Assembly (NCBI GenBank): GCA_052386675.1
Contig: JBQTJX010000014.1
Location: forward strand, 62,001 to 126,000
Direction of reading: 5' to 3'
DNA from: RBG-16-66-20 sp052386675
GTDB taxonomy: Bacteria > Pseudomonadota > Gammaproteobacteria > Burkholderiales > SG8-39
Length of the DNA: 64,000 nucleotides
Positions 31,675 to 38,529 of the stretch are shown here, one piece after another. Under the pieces are notes generated by a model, which did no database searches, had not been told where the DNA came from, and saw nothing but the letters and a program-made list of their open reading frames with translations. The position numbers and the translations under genes were made by a program. How positions within the stretch are numbered: the stretch's first letter is position 1; every line of letters begins with the position of its first letter.

Positions 31675-32664
31675 ATGTCGTTTCCTGGAAGCCCCGCTGC
31701 GGCGGGGCTTCTGCTTTTGGTCGGCGTGCTGGCGCCAAGCGTCCTGGCGCAAGTCCCGCCACCGCCACCGCCACCCCCACCCCCGGCGCCGGTGGTGCAG
31801 TCGGGCGCGGTGTCCGGCGCCGCGCCGGCCGTCACCTTGCCAAAGGTCCCGAAGGCGAGCGTTTCGCACGCTGATCCGGCCGTGAGGCGCGGCGAGTACG
31901 TGGCAAGTTCCGCCGGTTGCCTCGGCTGCCATACGGAGGCGAAGGACAATGCAGTCGCGTACGCGGGAGGCCGCGCGCTGAAGACGCCCTTTGGCACGTT
32001 CTACGGCCCCAACATTACGCCGCACCCGGGCGCCGGAATCGGCAAGTGGTCGGAGGCGGAATTTGCTCGCGCGATTCGCCAGGGCCTGAGGCCGGACGGC
32101 GCACATTACTTTCCTGCGTTTCCCTATCCATCGTTCGCGCGCATCACGGACGCGGACCTGAAGGACCTGTGGGCGTACCTGCGTGCGCTTCCGCCCAGTG
32201 CCCGCCAGAACCAGGCCCATGACGTTGGCTTTCCGTTCAACCTGCGCTTCCTGGTGCGGTTCTGGAAATGGCTCTACTTCACGCCAGGCATATTCACGCC
32301 GGACCCCAAGCGCAGTGCCGCCGTCAACCGGGGGGATTACCTCGTCAACGTGCTCGGCCATTGCGGCGAGTGCCACACGCCGAGGAATTTCCTCGGCGGA
32401 CCGAAGCGTGCGCGACACCTGGCGGGCACCCCCAAGGGCGCCGATGGCGGGGGGACTTCGAACCTGACCCCGGCCGGCCTGAAAAAATGGGGTGACGCCG
32501 AGCTCGCTGGTTTCCTGCAATCGGGCATGACCTCGGAGGGCGACGTCACCGGCGAGAAGATGGGAGAGGTCGTCACGAACACCACCAGCCGACTCACTGC
32601 GCAGGACCTCGCCTCGGTCATCGCCTACTTGCGGGCGCTGCCAGCCATCGCCGATGAGCGCTGA
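31675..32664 (+). CDS. Dihaem c-type cytochrome (alcohol/fructose dehydrogenase subunit-like)
   Basis: A 329-aa exported protein. The signal-like region (LLLLVGVLAPSVLAQ) is followed directly by a run of ten prolines with an alanine (about residues 27-38). Haem motifs are CLGCH near 82 and CGECH near 229. ARAIRQGLRPDGAHYFPAFP and WAYLRALPPSARQ match the cytochrome subunits of membrane alcohol or sugar dehydrogenases. No dehydrogenase subunit is adjacent. The first codons form a terminator-like hairpin, and the region before the hydrophobic core lacks positive charges. The start is therefore less certain than the body. Confidence 0.88.
   Translation: MSFPGSPAAAGLLLLVGVLAPSVLAQVPPPPPPPPPPAPVVQSGAVSGAAPAVTLPKVPKASVSHADPAVRRGEYVASSAGCLGCHTEAKDNAVAYAGGRALKTPFGTFYGPNITPHPGAGIGKWSEAEFARAIRQGLRPDGAHYFPAFPYPSFARITDADLKDLWAYLRALPPSARQNQAHDVGFPFNLRFLVRFWKWLYFTPGIFTPDPKRSAAVNRGDYLVNVLGHCGECHTPRNFLGGPKRARHLAGTPKGADGGGTSNLTPAGLKKWGDAELAGFLQSGMTSEGDVTGEKMGEVVTNTTSRLTAQDLASVIAYLRALPAIADER
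31688..31718 (+). terminator. Terminator-like hairpin overlapping the start of the dihaem cytochrome gene
   Basis: GAAGCCCCGC (31688-31697) pairs perfectly with GCGGGGCTTC (31702-31711) around TGCG, followed by TGCTTTT. It lies 30 bp after the cytochrome c' stop but 13 bp inside the next coding region. It could end the upstream transcript or dampen expression of the downstream gene. Confidence 0.55.
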
Positions 32665-32743
32665 CTGACAGTTTCTGACGCCCGGGTTCCGGTTTCGCTG
32701 GGCGGGGCAGCGGAATAGCGGGGCGGGTAGACTGTTATTCCTC

Positions 32744-33244
32744 ATGAGCGACGCCGAGAGCATCGTCGGATTGATTCCCAGGCTGCGCCGCTACGCGCGT
32801 GCTCTGGCCGGGGACAAGGCTGCCGCCGATGACCTGGTGCAGGACACGCTGGAGCGCGCCTGGGCGAAGTTGCATCTCTACCGGCGCGGGACTGACCTGC
32901 GCGCCTGGATGTTCACGGTGATGCACAACGTGTTCGTCAATCAGCTGCGGGCCGCGCGCCCGGGCGTGCAGCTGGAGGATGACATGCCGGAGTTGTCGCG
33001 GCCGGCGCGGGAGTCCGAGTCGCTGGAATTGCGCGACCTGGACCGCGCCATCCGCCGCCTGCCGCCGGAGCAGCGTGAGGTGCTGCTGCTGGTCGTGCTG
33101 GAGGACATGAGCTACGACGAGGCGGCGCGCACGCTTGGCATCCCGATCGGCACGGTGATGTCGCGGCTGGCGCGGGCGCGAGAGAAGTTGCGGGTGATGC
33201 TCTCGGGGCTGCCGCCCGGAGGCAAGCTGCACGTGATCAAGTAA
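32744..33244 (+). CDS. ECF-type RNA polymerase sigma factor
   Basis: A 166-aa two-domain sigma factor. Region 2 (about 8-75) has ADDLVQDTLERAWAKLHLY and DLRAWMFTVMHNVFVN. Region 4 (about 105-155) has LPPEQREVLLLVVLEDMSYD, followed by the HTH EAARTLGIPIGTVMSRLARA. No sigma-1.1 or region 3 is present. The gene is 20 bp upstream of a single-span membrane protein that looks like its anti-sigma factor. I could not find a convincing ECF promoter in the 79-base gap upstream. The target genes are unknown. Confidence 0.94.
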   Translation: MSDAESIVGLIPRLRRYARALAGDKAAADDLVQDTLERAWAKLHLYRRGTDLRAWMFTVMHNVFVNQLRAARPGVQLEDDMPELSRPARESESLELRDLDRAIRRLPPEQREVLLLVVLEDMSYDEAARTLGIPIGTVMSRLARAREKLRVMLSGLPPGGKLHVIK

Positions 33245-33264
33245 GCGGAGCAATCGACGGAGAG

Positions 33265-33945
33265 ATGGGAACCGAAGCCAAAGACGATCCGGAGCTGAAG
33301 GCGCTGTCCGACGCGCTGCACGAGCTCTACGACCCGGTGCTGCAAGAGCCGGTGCCGGTGAGCCTGCGCGCGCGCGGGATGACCGGCGCCGGGCCCTGGC
33401 GAGGCTACGCGCGCGCGGCCAGCCTGGTGGCCATCGGCCTGGTGGTGGGCGCAATGTCGGGCTGGTTCCTGCATCCCGCGCAACGGCCCGCTGCCGCGCA
33501 GGGCGACACGCCGCTGTTCGTGAAGCGTGCGGCGGTCGCGCACGCGACCTACTCGCCCGAAGTGCGCCATCCGGTGGAAGTCGGCGCCGACCAGGAAGCG
33601 CATCTGGTGGCCTGGCTGTCCAAGCGCCTCGGCGCGCAGGTGCGCGCGCCCAAGCTGGAGAGCGTCGGCTACAGCCTGGTGGGCGGACGGCTGCTGCCTG
33701 GCGAGAACGGACCAGTGGCGCATTTCATGTACCAGTGCAAGGCGGGCACGCGGGTGACGCTCTACGTGCGCACCGACGCGACCAACAATCGCGAGACCGC
33801 CTTCCGTTACAAGACCGAGGGCAACGTGAAGGTCTTCTACTGGATCGACAAGAAGTTCGGCTACGCGCTGTCCTCGGCGGACATTCCCAAGGACAACCTG
33901 CTTGCGGTCGCCAACTCGGTCTACCAGCAGCTCAATCCAGAATAG
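33265..33945 (+). CDS. Probable membrane anti-sigma factor
   Basis: A 226-aa protein. A cytoplasmic N-terminus of about 45 residues (DDPELKALSDALHELYDPVL and following) precedes one membrane helix (SLVAIGLVVGAMSGWFL near 52-68). A periplasmic domain of about 155 residues follows. This is the layout of anti-sigma factors encoded beside ECF genes. The HxxxCxxC zinc motif of ZAS domains is absent. The role rests mainly on topology and position after the sigma gene. An operator-like dyad of the next operon begins 16 bp after its stop. Confidence 0.75.
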   Translation: MGTEAKDDPELKALSDALHELYDPVLQEPVPVSLRARGMTGAGPWRGYARAASLVAIGLVVGAMSGWFLHPAQRPAAAQGDTPLFVKRAAVAHATYSPEVRHPVEVGADQEAHLVAWLSKRLGAQVRAPKLESVGYSLVGGRLLPGENGPVAHFMYQCKAGTRVTLYVRTDATNNRETAFRYKTEGNVKVFYWIDKKFGYALSSADIPKDNLLAVANSVYQQLNPE

Positions 33946-33961
33946 TGCGCGTCGGGATGCC

Positions 33962-33980
33962 GCGCACCCGCGCGGTGCGC
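33962..33980 (+). promoter_or_regulatory. NtrC-type enhancer dyad upstream of the cyanate operon
   Basis: GCGCACC (33962-33968) and GGTGCGC (33974-33980) are perfect arms around 5 bp. The core GCACC-N5-GGTGC is the consensus bound by NtrC. Its centre is about 61 bp upstream of the sigma-54 -24 element at 34031, a plausible enhancer position. In this GC-rich gap a chance palindrome or a hairpin ending the anti-sigma transcript cannot be ruled out. Confidence 0.6.
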
Positions 33981-34030
33981 GCGCGGTGCGGTCCATGTGC
34001 CGCCAAAGGGCGATCCCAGAGCAGGTGACT

Positions 34031-34046
34031 TGGCACGCTTGATGCA
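34031..34046 (+). promoter_or_regulatory. Sigma-54 promoter of the cyanate operon
   Basis: TGGCACG-CTTG-ATGCA matches the -24/-12 consensus TGGCACR-N4-TTGCW at all but one position. The invariant GG (34032-34033) and GC (34044-34045) have the required 10 bp between them. Transcription would start near 34057, some 25 bp before the ATG at 34082. Confidence 0.75.
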
Positions 34047-34081
34047 GTAGTCCCGGTACCTGTTCCTTCCGGGAGATCGCC

Positions 34082-35434
34082 ATGTCGCTTTCGAAAAACC
34101 CGTTCGATCCGAGCGTCCGGCTTCAATCCGGCTGCAGTTGCGGCCGCCACGGGTCGCAATCCGAGCACGAAGCGGCGACCGGGGATGCGCTCGCGGAACG
34201 GGCGGTGGAGCAGGCGGTCATGCGCGCGCTGTTCCCCCGGGACGACCTGAGGCGCAGATTCCTGTCCGCCGTGGGCGCGGGTACCGCTCTCGCCGCAATC
34301 TCGACGCTATTCCCTCTGGGCGCGGCGAAGGAAGCCTTCGCGCAGGGCGCCGGCAAGCTGGAGAAGGCAAAGCTCAAGGTCGGCTTCATTCCGATCACCT
34401 GCGCAACGCCGATCATCATGGCGCATCCGATGGGCCTCTACGCCAAGCAGGGCCTTGACGTCGAGGTGGTGAAGACCGCGGGTTGGGCGGTGATTCGCGA
34501 CAAGACCCTGAACAAGGAATACGACGCCGCGCATATGCTGTCGCCGATGCCGCTGGCCATTACGCTGGGCGCCGGCGCGAGCGCGGTTCCGTACACGATG
34601 CCGGCGGTCGAGAATATCAACGGCCAGGCGATCACGCTGGCGATGAAGCACAAGAACCGGCGCGATCCCAAGTCCTGGAAGGGCTTCAAGTTCGCCGTGC
34701 CCTTCGACTACTCGATGCACAACTACCTGCTGCGCTATTTCGTCGCGGAGCATGGCCTCGACCCGGACCGGGACATCCAGATCCGCTCGGTGCCCCCGCC
34801 CGAGATGGTCGCCAACCTGCGCGCCGACAACATCGACGGCTTCCTCGCGCCGGATCCGGTCAACCAGCGCGCGGTCTACGACGGGGTGGGCTTCATCCAC
34901 ATCCTGTCCAAGGAGATATGGGACGGGCATCCGTGCTGCGCCTTCGCGGCCAGCAAGGAGTTCGTCACGACCATGCCCAACACCTACCGGGCCTTGCTCA
35001 AGGCCATCATCAACGCGACGGCGATTGCGCGCGCACCGCAGAACCGCAAGCAGATCGCGGAGGCGATTGCGCCGGCGGCCTACCTGAACCAGCCGGTGAC
35101 GGTGGTGGAGCAGGTTCTGACCGGCACCTTTGCCGACGGCCTAGGCAATATCCGCAAGGTCCCCGACCGGATTGATTTCGATCCGTTCCCCTGGCATTCG
35201 TTCGCGGTCTGGATCCTCACCCAGATGAAGCGCTGGGGACAGATCAAGGGCGACATCGACTACCAGAGGATCGCGCGCGAGGTCTTCCTTGCCACCGATG
35301 CCGTGGCGCTGATGAAGGAAGCAGGCCTGACAGCGCCCTCGTCGACGAGCAAGCCGTTCACGGTGATGAAGAAGGTGTTCGATCCTTCCAAGCCGGCGGC
35401 CTACGTCGAGAGCTTCGCCATCCGCAGGACCTGA
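34082..35434 (+). CDS. cynA: Cyanate/nitrate-type ABC transporter substrate-binding protein
   Basis: A 450-aa CmpA/NrtA-family receptor. A twin-Arg export signal (RRRFLSAVGAGTALAAIS, about residues 56-75) follows an unusual hydrophilic leader containing CSCGRHGSQSEH. The mature part has LKVGFIPITCATPIIMAHPM, GLYAKQGLDVEVVKTAGW and HNYLLRYFVAEHGLDPDRD, all typical of nitrate, bicarbonate and cyanate receptors. The operon ends in cyanase, so cyanate is the likeliest ligand. It is the first gene after the sigma-54 promoter. Confidence 0.9.
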   Translation: MSLSKNPFDPSVRLQSGCSCGRHGSQSEHEAATGDALAERAVEQAVMRALFPRDDLRRRFLSAVGAGTALAAISTLFPLGAAKEAFAQGAGKLEKAKLKVGFIPITCATPIIMAHPMGLYAKQGLDVEVVKTAGWAVIRDKTLNKEYDAAHMLSPMPLAITLGAGASAVPYTMPAVENINGQAITLAMKHKNRRDPKSWKGFKFAVPFDYSMHNYLLRYFVAEHGLDPDRDIQIRSVPPPEMVANLRADNIDGFLAPDPVNQRAVYDGVGFIHILSKEIWDGHPCCAFAASKEFVTTMPNTYRALLKAIINATAIARAPQNRKQIAEAIAPAAYLNQPVTVVEQVLTGTFADGLGNIRKVPDRIDFDPFPWHSFAVWILTQMKRWGQIKGDIDYQRIAREVFLATDAVALMKEAGLTAPSSTSKPFTVMKKVFDPSKPAAYVESFAIRRT

Positions 35435-35438
35435 GCCA

Positions 35439-36278
35439 ATGGCGGCTGCGCGCTGGAAGGCGGCGCTCGTCTCGCTGCTCCTGCTGTCCGTGTTCCTGGG
35501 CGCGTGGCATCTCGCCACGCTGCCCAAGACGGGGACGCAGGTCGTGGATCCGGAGTACGCGAAACTCGTCGGGCAGCAGGCCTCTACCGGACAGAAGTCC
35601 GCGTTCCCCACGCCAGCCGATTTCGGCGCCAAGCTGGTGGAGCACCTGCGCGACCCGTTCTACGACAAGGGGCCGAACGACAAGGGCATCGGGGTGCAGC
35701 TGGCGTACTCCATCGGCCGCGTGCTGCTCGGGTTCGTCCTCGCGGCCCTGGTGGCGATCCCGGTCGGCTTCCTGATCGGCATGTCGCCGCTGTTCTACCG
35801 CGCGCTCGACCCTTTCCTGCAGGTGCTCAAGCCGATCTCGCCGCTGGCCTGGATGCCGCTGGCGCTGTTCACGCTCAAGGACTCCGACGTATCGGCGGTG
35901 TTCGTCATCTTCATCTGCTCGGTCTGGCCGATGCTCATCAACACCGCGTTCGGCGTCGCCTCGGTGCGCCGCGACTGGCTGAACGTGGCCAAGACGCTGG
36001 AAGTCAAGCCGCTGCGCAAGGCCTTCGAGGTGATTCTGCCCGCGGCGGCCCCGACCATCCTCACCGGCATGCGCATCTCCATCGGCATCGCCTGGCTGGT
36101 GATCGTCGCCGCCGAGATGCTGGTCGGCGGCACCGGCATCGGCTACTTCGTCTGGAATGAATGGAACAACCTGTCCATCGTGAACATCCTGTCCGGGATC
36201 CTCGCCATCGGCCTGGTGGGGATGCTGCTCGACCACCTGGTCGGCCGGCTGCAGAAATCGGTCACCTACGTGGAATAG
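35439..36278 (+). CDS. cynB: Cyanate/nitrate-type ABC transporter permease
   Basis: A 279-aa permease of the NrtB/SsuC group with about six helices. FVLAALVAIPVGFLIGMSPL and LQVLKPISPLAWMPLALF are typical. The EAA loop, KTLEVKPLRKAFEVILPAAA followed by PTILTGMRISIG, is near residue 190. It follows the receptor gene by 4 bp and precedes the ATPase gene by 4 bp. The first 90 residues include a periplasmic segment with charged repeats, as in NrtB proteins. Confidence 0.92.
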   Translation: MAAARWKAALVSLLLLSVFLGAWHLATLPKTGTQVVDPEYAKLVGQQASTGQKSAFPTPADFGAKLVEHLRDPFYDKGPNDKGIGVQLAYSIGRVLLGFVLAALVAIPVGFLIGMSPLFYRALDPFLQVLKPISPLAWMPLALFTLKDSDVSAVFVIFICSVWPMLINTAFGVASVRRDWLNVAKTLEVKPLRKAFEVILPAAAPTILTGMRISIGIAWLVIVAAEMLVGGTGIGYFVWNEWNNLSIVNILSGILAIGLVGMLLDHLVGRLQKSVTYVE

Positions 36279-36282
36279 CGCG

Positions 36283-37170
36283 ATGAGCTTCCTGCGCATC
36301 GAGAACCTGGCCCGCCGCTACGCCGGCACGACTGTCTTCGACGGAGTCAGCTTCGGCGTCGAGCGTGGCGAGTTCGCCTGCATCATCGGGCATTCCGGCT
36401 GCGGCAAGACGACCATCCTCAACATCCTGGCGGGGCTGGACGGGGCGAGCGAGGGCGTGGTGGTGATGGACGGGCGCGAGGTCGCCGGCCCGTCGCTTGA
36501 CCGCGGCGTCGTGTTCCAGGGCCACGCCCTGATGCCCTGGCTCTCGGTGATGCGCAACATCGCCTTTGCGGTCCGCAGCCGCTGGCCGGACTGGAACCGG
36601 ATCCAGGTGCAGACCCACTGCCAGAAGTTCATCGACCTGGTGGGCCTGACGGGCGCCGAGCACAAGAAGCCAGCCGAACTCTCCGGCGGCATGAAGCAGC
36701 GCGTCGGCATCGCCCGCGCCTTCGCCATCCAGCCCAAGATGCTGCTTCTGGACGAACCCTTCGGCGCGCTGGACGCGCTCACACGAGGCACCATCCAGGA
36801 CGAGCTGGTGCGCATCTGCGCCGCGACAAGGCAGACCGTGTTCATGATCACGCACGACGTCGACGAAGCCATCCTGCTCGCCGACAGGGTGCTGTTGATG
36901 TCCAACGGCCCGAACGCCTGCATCGCCGAGATCGTGGACAACACCCTGCCACGGCCGCGGGACCGCCAGTCCATCCACCACGATCCGCAGTACTACCGGG
37001 TGCGCAACCACCTGGTGGACTTCCTGGTCAACCGCTCGAAGCTCTACCAGACCGGCGAGCTCGCGCGCCCGGCGGCGCCGAAGCTGGTGCGGCCGGGCCT
37101 GGAATACGACCCGGAGCCGGAGCCGCAGCGCGGCGCCAAGCCTGCCAACGTCGTCAACCTTAGGCATTGA
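36283..37170 (+). CDS. cynD: Cyanate/nitrate-type ABC transporter ATPase
   Basis: A 295-aa ATPase. Walker A is GHSGCGKTTILNILAG near residue 38, the signature LSGGMKQRVGIARAF near 130, and Walker B MLLLDEPFGALDALTR. MITHDVDEAILLADRVLLM carries the switch His. A C-terminal extension of about 50 residues rich in Pro and Arg follows the core, resembling NrtD. It lies between the permease and cyanase genes, with 20 bp to the cyanase ATG. Confidence 0.93.
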   Translation: MSFLRIENLARRYAGTTVFDGVSFGVERGEFACIIGHSGCGKTTILNILAGLDGASEGVVVMDGREVAGPSLDRGVVFQGHALMPWLSVMRNIAFAVRSRWPDWNRIQVQTHCQKFIDLVGLTGAEHKKPAELSGGMKQRVGIARAFAIQPKMLLLDEPFGALDALTRGTIQDELVRICAATRQTVFMITHDVDEAILLADRVLLMSNGPNACIAEIVDNTLPRPRDRQSIHHDPQYYRVRNHLVDFLVNRSKLYQTGELARPAAPKLVRPGLEYDPEPEPQRGAKPANVVNLRH

Positions 37171-37190
37171 AACGAGGAGAGGAGAAGCAG

Positions 37191-37652
37191 ATGAAGAACG
37201 CGACCCCCATGACCCGGCCGGACGTCACCGCCCTGATCGTGTCCGCCCGCATCCGCAAGGGCGTCAAGTGGAGCGCCGTGGCGAAGAAGGTCGGCCAGTC
37301 CAAGGAATGGGTCACCGCCGCCTGCCTCGGGCAGATGCAGATGACGAAGAAGCAGGCGCAGACCGTGGGCAAGCTGTTCGGCCTGCCCGAGGAGGCGGTG
37401 CTGCTGCTGCAGCAGGTGCCCTACAAGGGCTCGTTCGCGGGCGGCGTCCCGGCCGACCCGCTTATCTATCGCCTGTACGAAATGGTCCTGATCTACGGCA
37501 CCACCATCAAGGAGCTGATCCACGAGGAGTTCGGCGACGGCATCATGAGCGCCATCGACTTCGACATGGACCTGAGGCGGCTGCCGAACGAAAAGGGCGA
37601 CCGGGTGAAGATCGTACTCACCGGGAAGTACCTGCAATACAAAACCTTCTAA
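37191..37652 (+). CDS. cynS: Cyanase (cyanate hydratase)
   Basis: A 153-aa enzyme that converts cyanate and bicarbonate to ammonia and CO2. The N-terminal helical domain (SARIRKGVKWSAVAKKVGQS) and KGSFAGGVPADPLIYRLYEM are conserved. Catalytic Arg and Glu in YRLYE (residues 93 and 96) and Ser in GIMSAIDFDMD (119) match the E. coli active site. The start is set by the strong AGGAGAGGAGAAG before the ATG at 37191. It ends the cynABDS operon, giving ammonia from imported cyanate. No carbonic anhydrase (cynT) is present in the window. Confidence 0.97.
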   Translation: MKNATPMTRPDVTALIVSARIRKGVKWSAVAKKVGQSKEWVTAACLGQMQMTKKQAQTVGKLFGLPEEAVLLLQQVPYKGSFAGGVPADPLIYRLYEMVLIYGTTIKELIHEEFGDGIMSAIDFDMDLRRLPNEKGDRVKIVLTGKYLQYKTF

Positions 37653-37662
37653 GCCGGCCGGT

Positions 37663-38478
37663 TCAGGCCCGGCTGAGCACGTAGCCGCCCGACTTCTCGT
37701 CGGGCTCCAGCTTGATGAAGCCGCGCTTCTGGGCTTCCTCGAGCAGGTCGGAGAAGGCGCGGAAGCCGTAGTAGGACTCGTTGAAGCCCGGCTTCCTGCG
37801 CTTGAGGGCCTGCTTCACCATCGAGCCCCAGATCTTCTCGCCCTCGCTGCGCTCGGCAACCAGCGCGTCGAGCGTCTCCAGCACAAGGTCGAACACCTCC
37901 TGAACCTTGTCGTCCCCCGCGGGCGCATTCCGGTCCCGGGACGAGGCCGCCGGCTTCTGGTTCTCGCGGCGCTTCTTCTGTGCCCGGAGCTTGACCTCGT
38001 CCTCGCGCACCAGGTCGTCGTAGAAGATGAACTCGTCGCAATTGGCGATCAGCAGGTCGCTGGTGGAATTCTTCACCCCGACGCCGATCACCACCTTGGC
38101 GTTCTCGCGCAGCTTGGACACCAATGGCGAAAAGTCCGAGTCGCCGCTGATGATGACGAAGGTGTCGACGTGGCCCTTGGTGTAGCAAAGGTCGAGGGCG
38201 TCAACGACCATGCGGATGTCCGCGGAGTTCTTGCCAGACTGGCGCACATGCGGGATCTCGATCAGCTCGAACGAGGCGCCGTGCATGCCGGCCTTGAAGT
38301 CCTTGTAGCGCTGCCAGTCGCAGTAGGCCTTCTTGACCACGATCGAGCCCTTCAGCAGCAGGCGCTCGAGCACCCGGTTGATGTCGAACTTCTCGTACTT
38401 CGCGTCCTGCACGCCGAGGGCGACGTTCTCGAAGTCGCAGAACAGCGCCATGTTGCGCGTTTCCTGGATGCTGGCCAT
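37663..38478 (-). CDS. NYN (PIN-like) domain protein with C-terminal OST-HTH/LOTUS domain
   Basis: A 271-aa LabA/DUF88-type protein. The NYN domain (about 8-155) keeps the acidic residues expected of a PIN-like nuclease: ALFCDFENV, SADIRMVVDALDL and VIISGDSDFSPLV. A charged linker (about 170-195) leads to the OST-HTH domain, with GEKIWGSMVKQALKRRKPGF and SYYGFRAFSDLLEEAQKRGF. The combination suggests RNA binding and possible RNA cleavage. The ATG at 38478 or an internal ATG at 38451 could start it. It is divergent from the ThDP enzyme with 51 bp between starts. Confidence 0.9.
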   Translation of the reverse strand: MASIQETRNMALFCDFENVALGVQDAKYEKFDINRVLERLLLKGSIVVKKAYCDWQRYKDFKAGMHGASFELIEIPHVRQSGKNSADIRMVVDALDLCYTKGHVDTFVIISGDSDFSPLVSKLRENAKVVIGVGVKNSTSDLLIANCDEFIFYDDLVREDEVKLRAQKKRRENQKPAASSRDRNAPAGDDKVQEVFDLVLETLDALVAERSEGEKIWGSMVKQALKRRKPGFNESYYGFRAFSDLLEEAQKRGFIKLEPDEKSGGYVLSRA

Positions 38479-38529
38479 GTTTCGAATCTCCGCCGGATCT
38501 CCCGGGGCGCCGATGCTAGCATCCAATCC

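Noticed and set aside
31750..31795. CCGCCA / CCCCCA tandem repeats resembling a microsatellite
   Set aside because: It encodes the poly-proline segment of the dihaem cytochrome and fits ordinary coding use.
37646..37680. Imperfect GC-rich hairpin between cynS and the NYN gene
   Set aside because: The stem has a bulge, there is no T tail, and it overlaps coding sequence; too weak to call a terminator.
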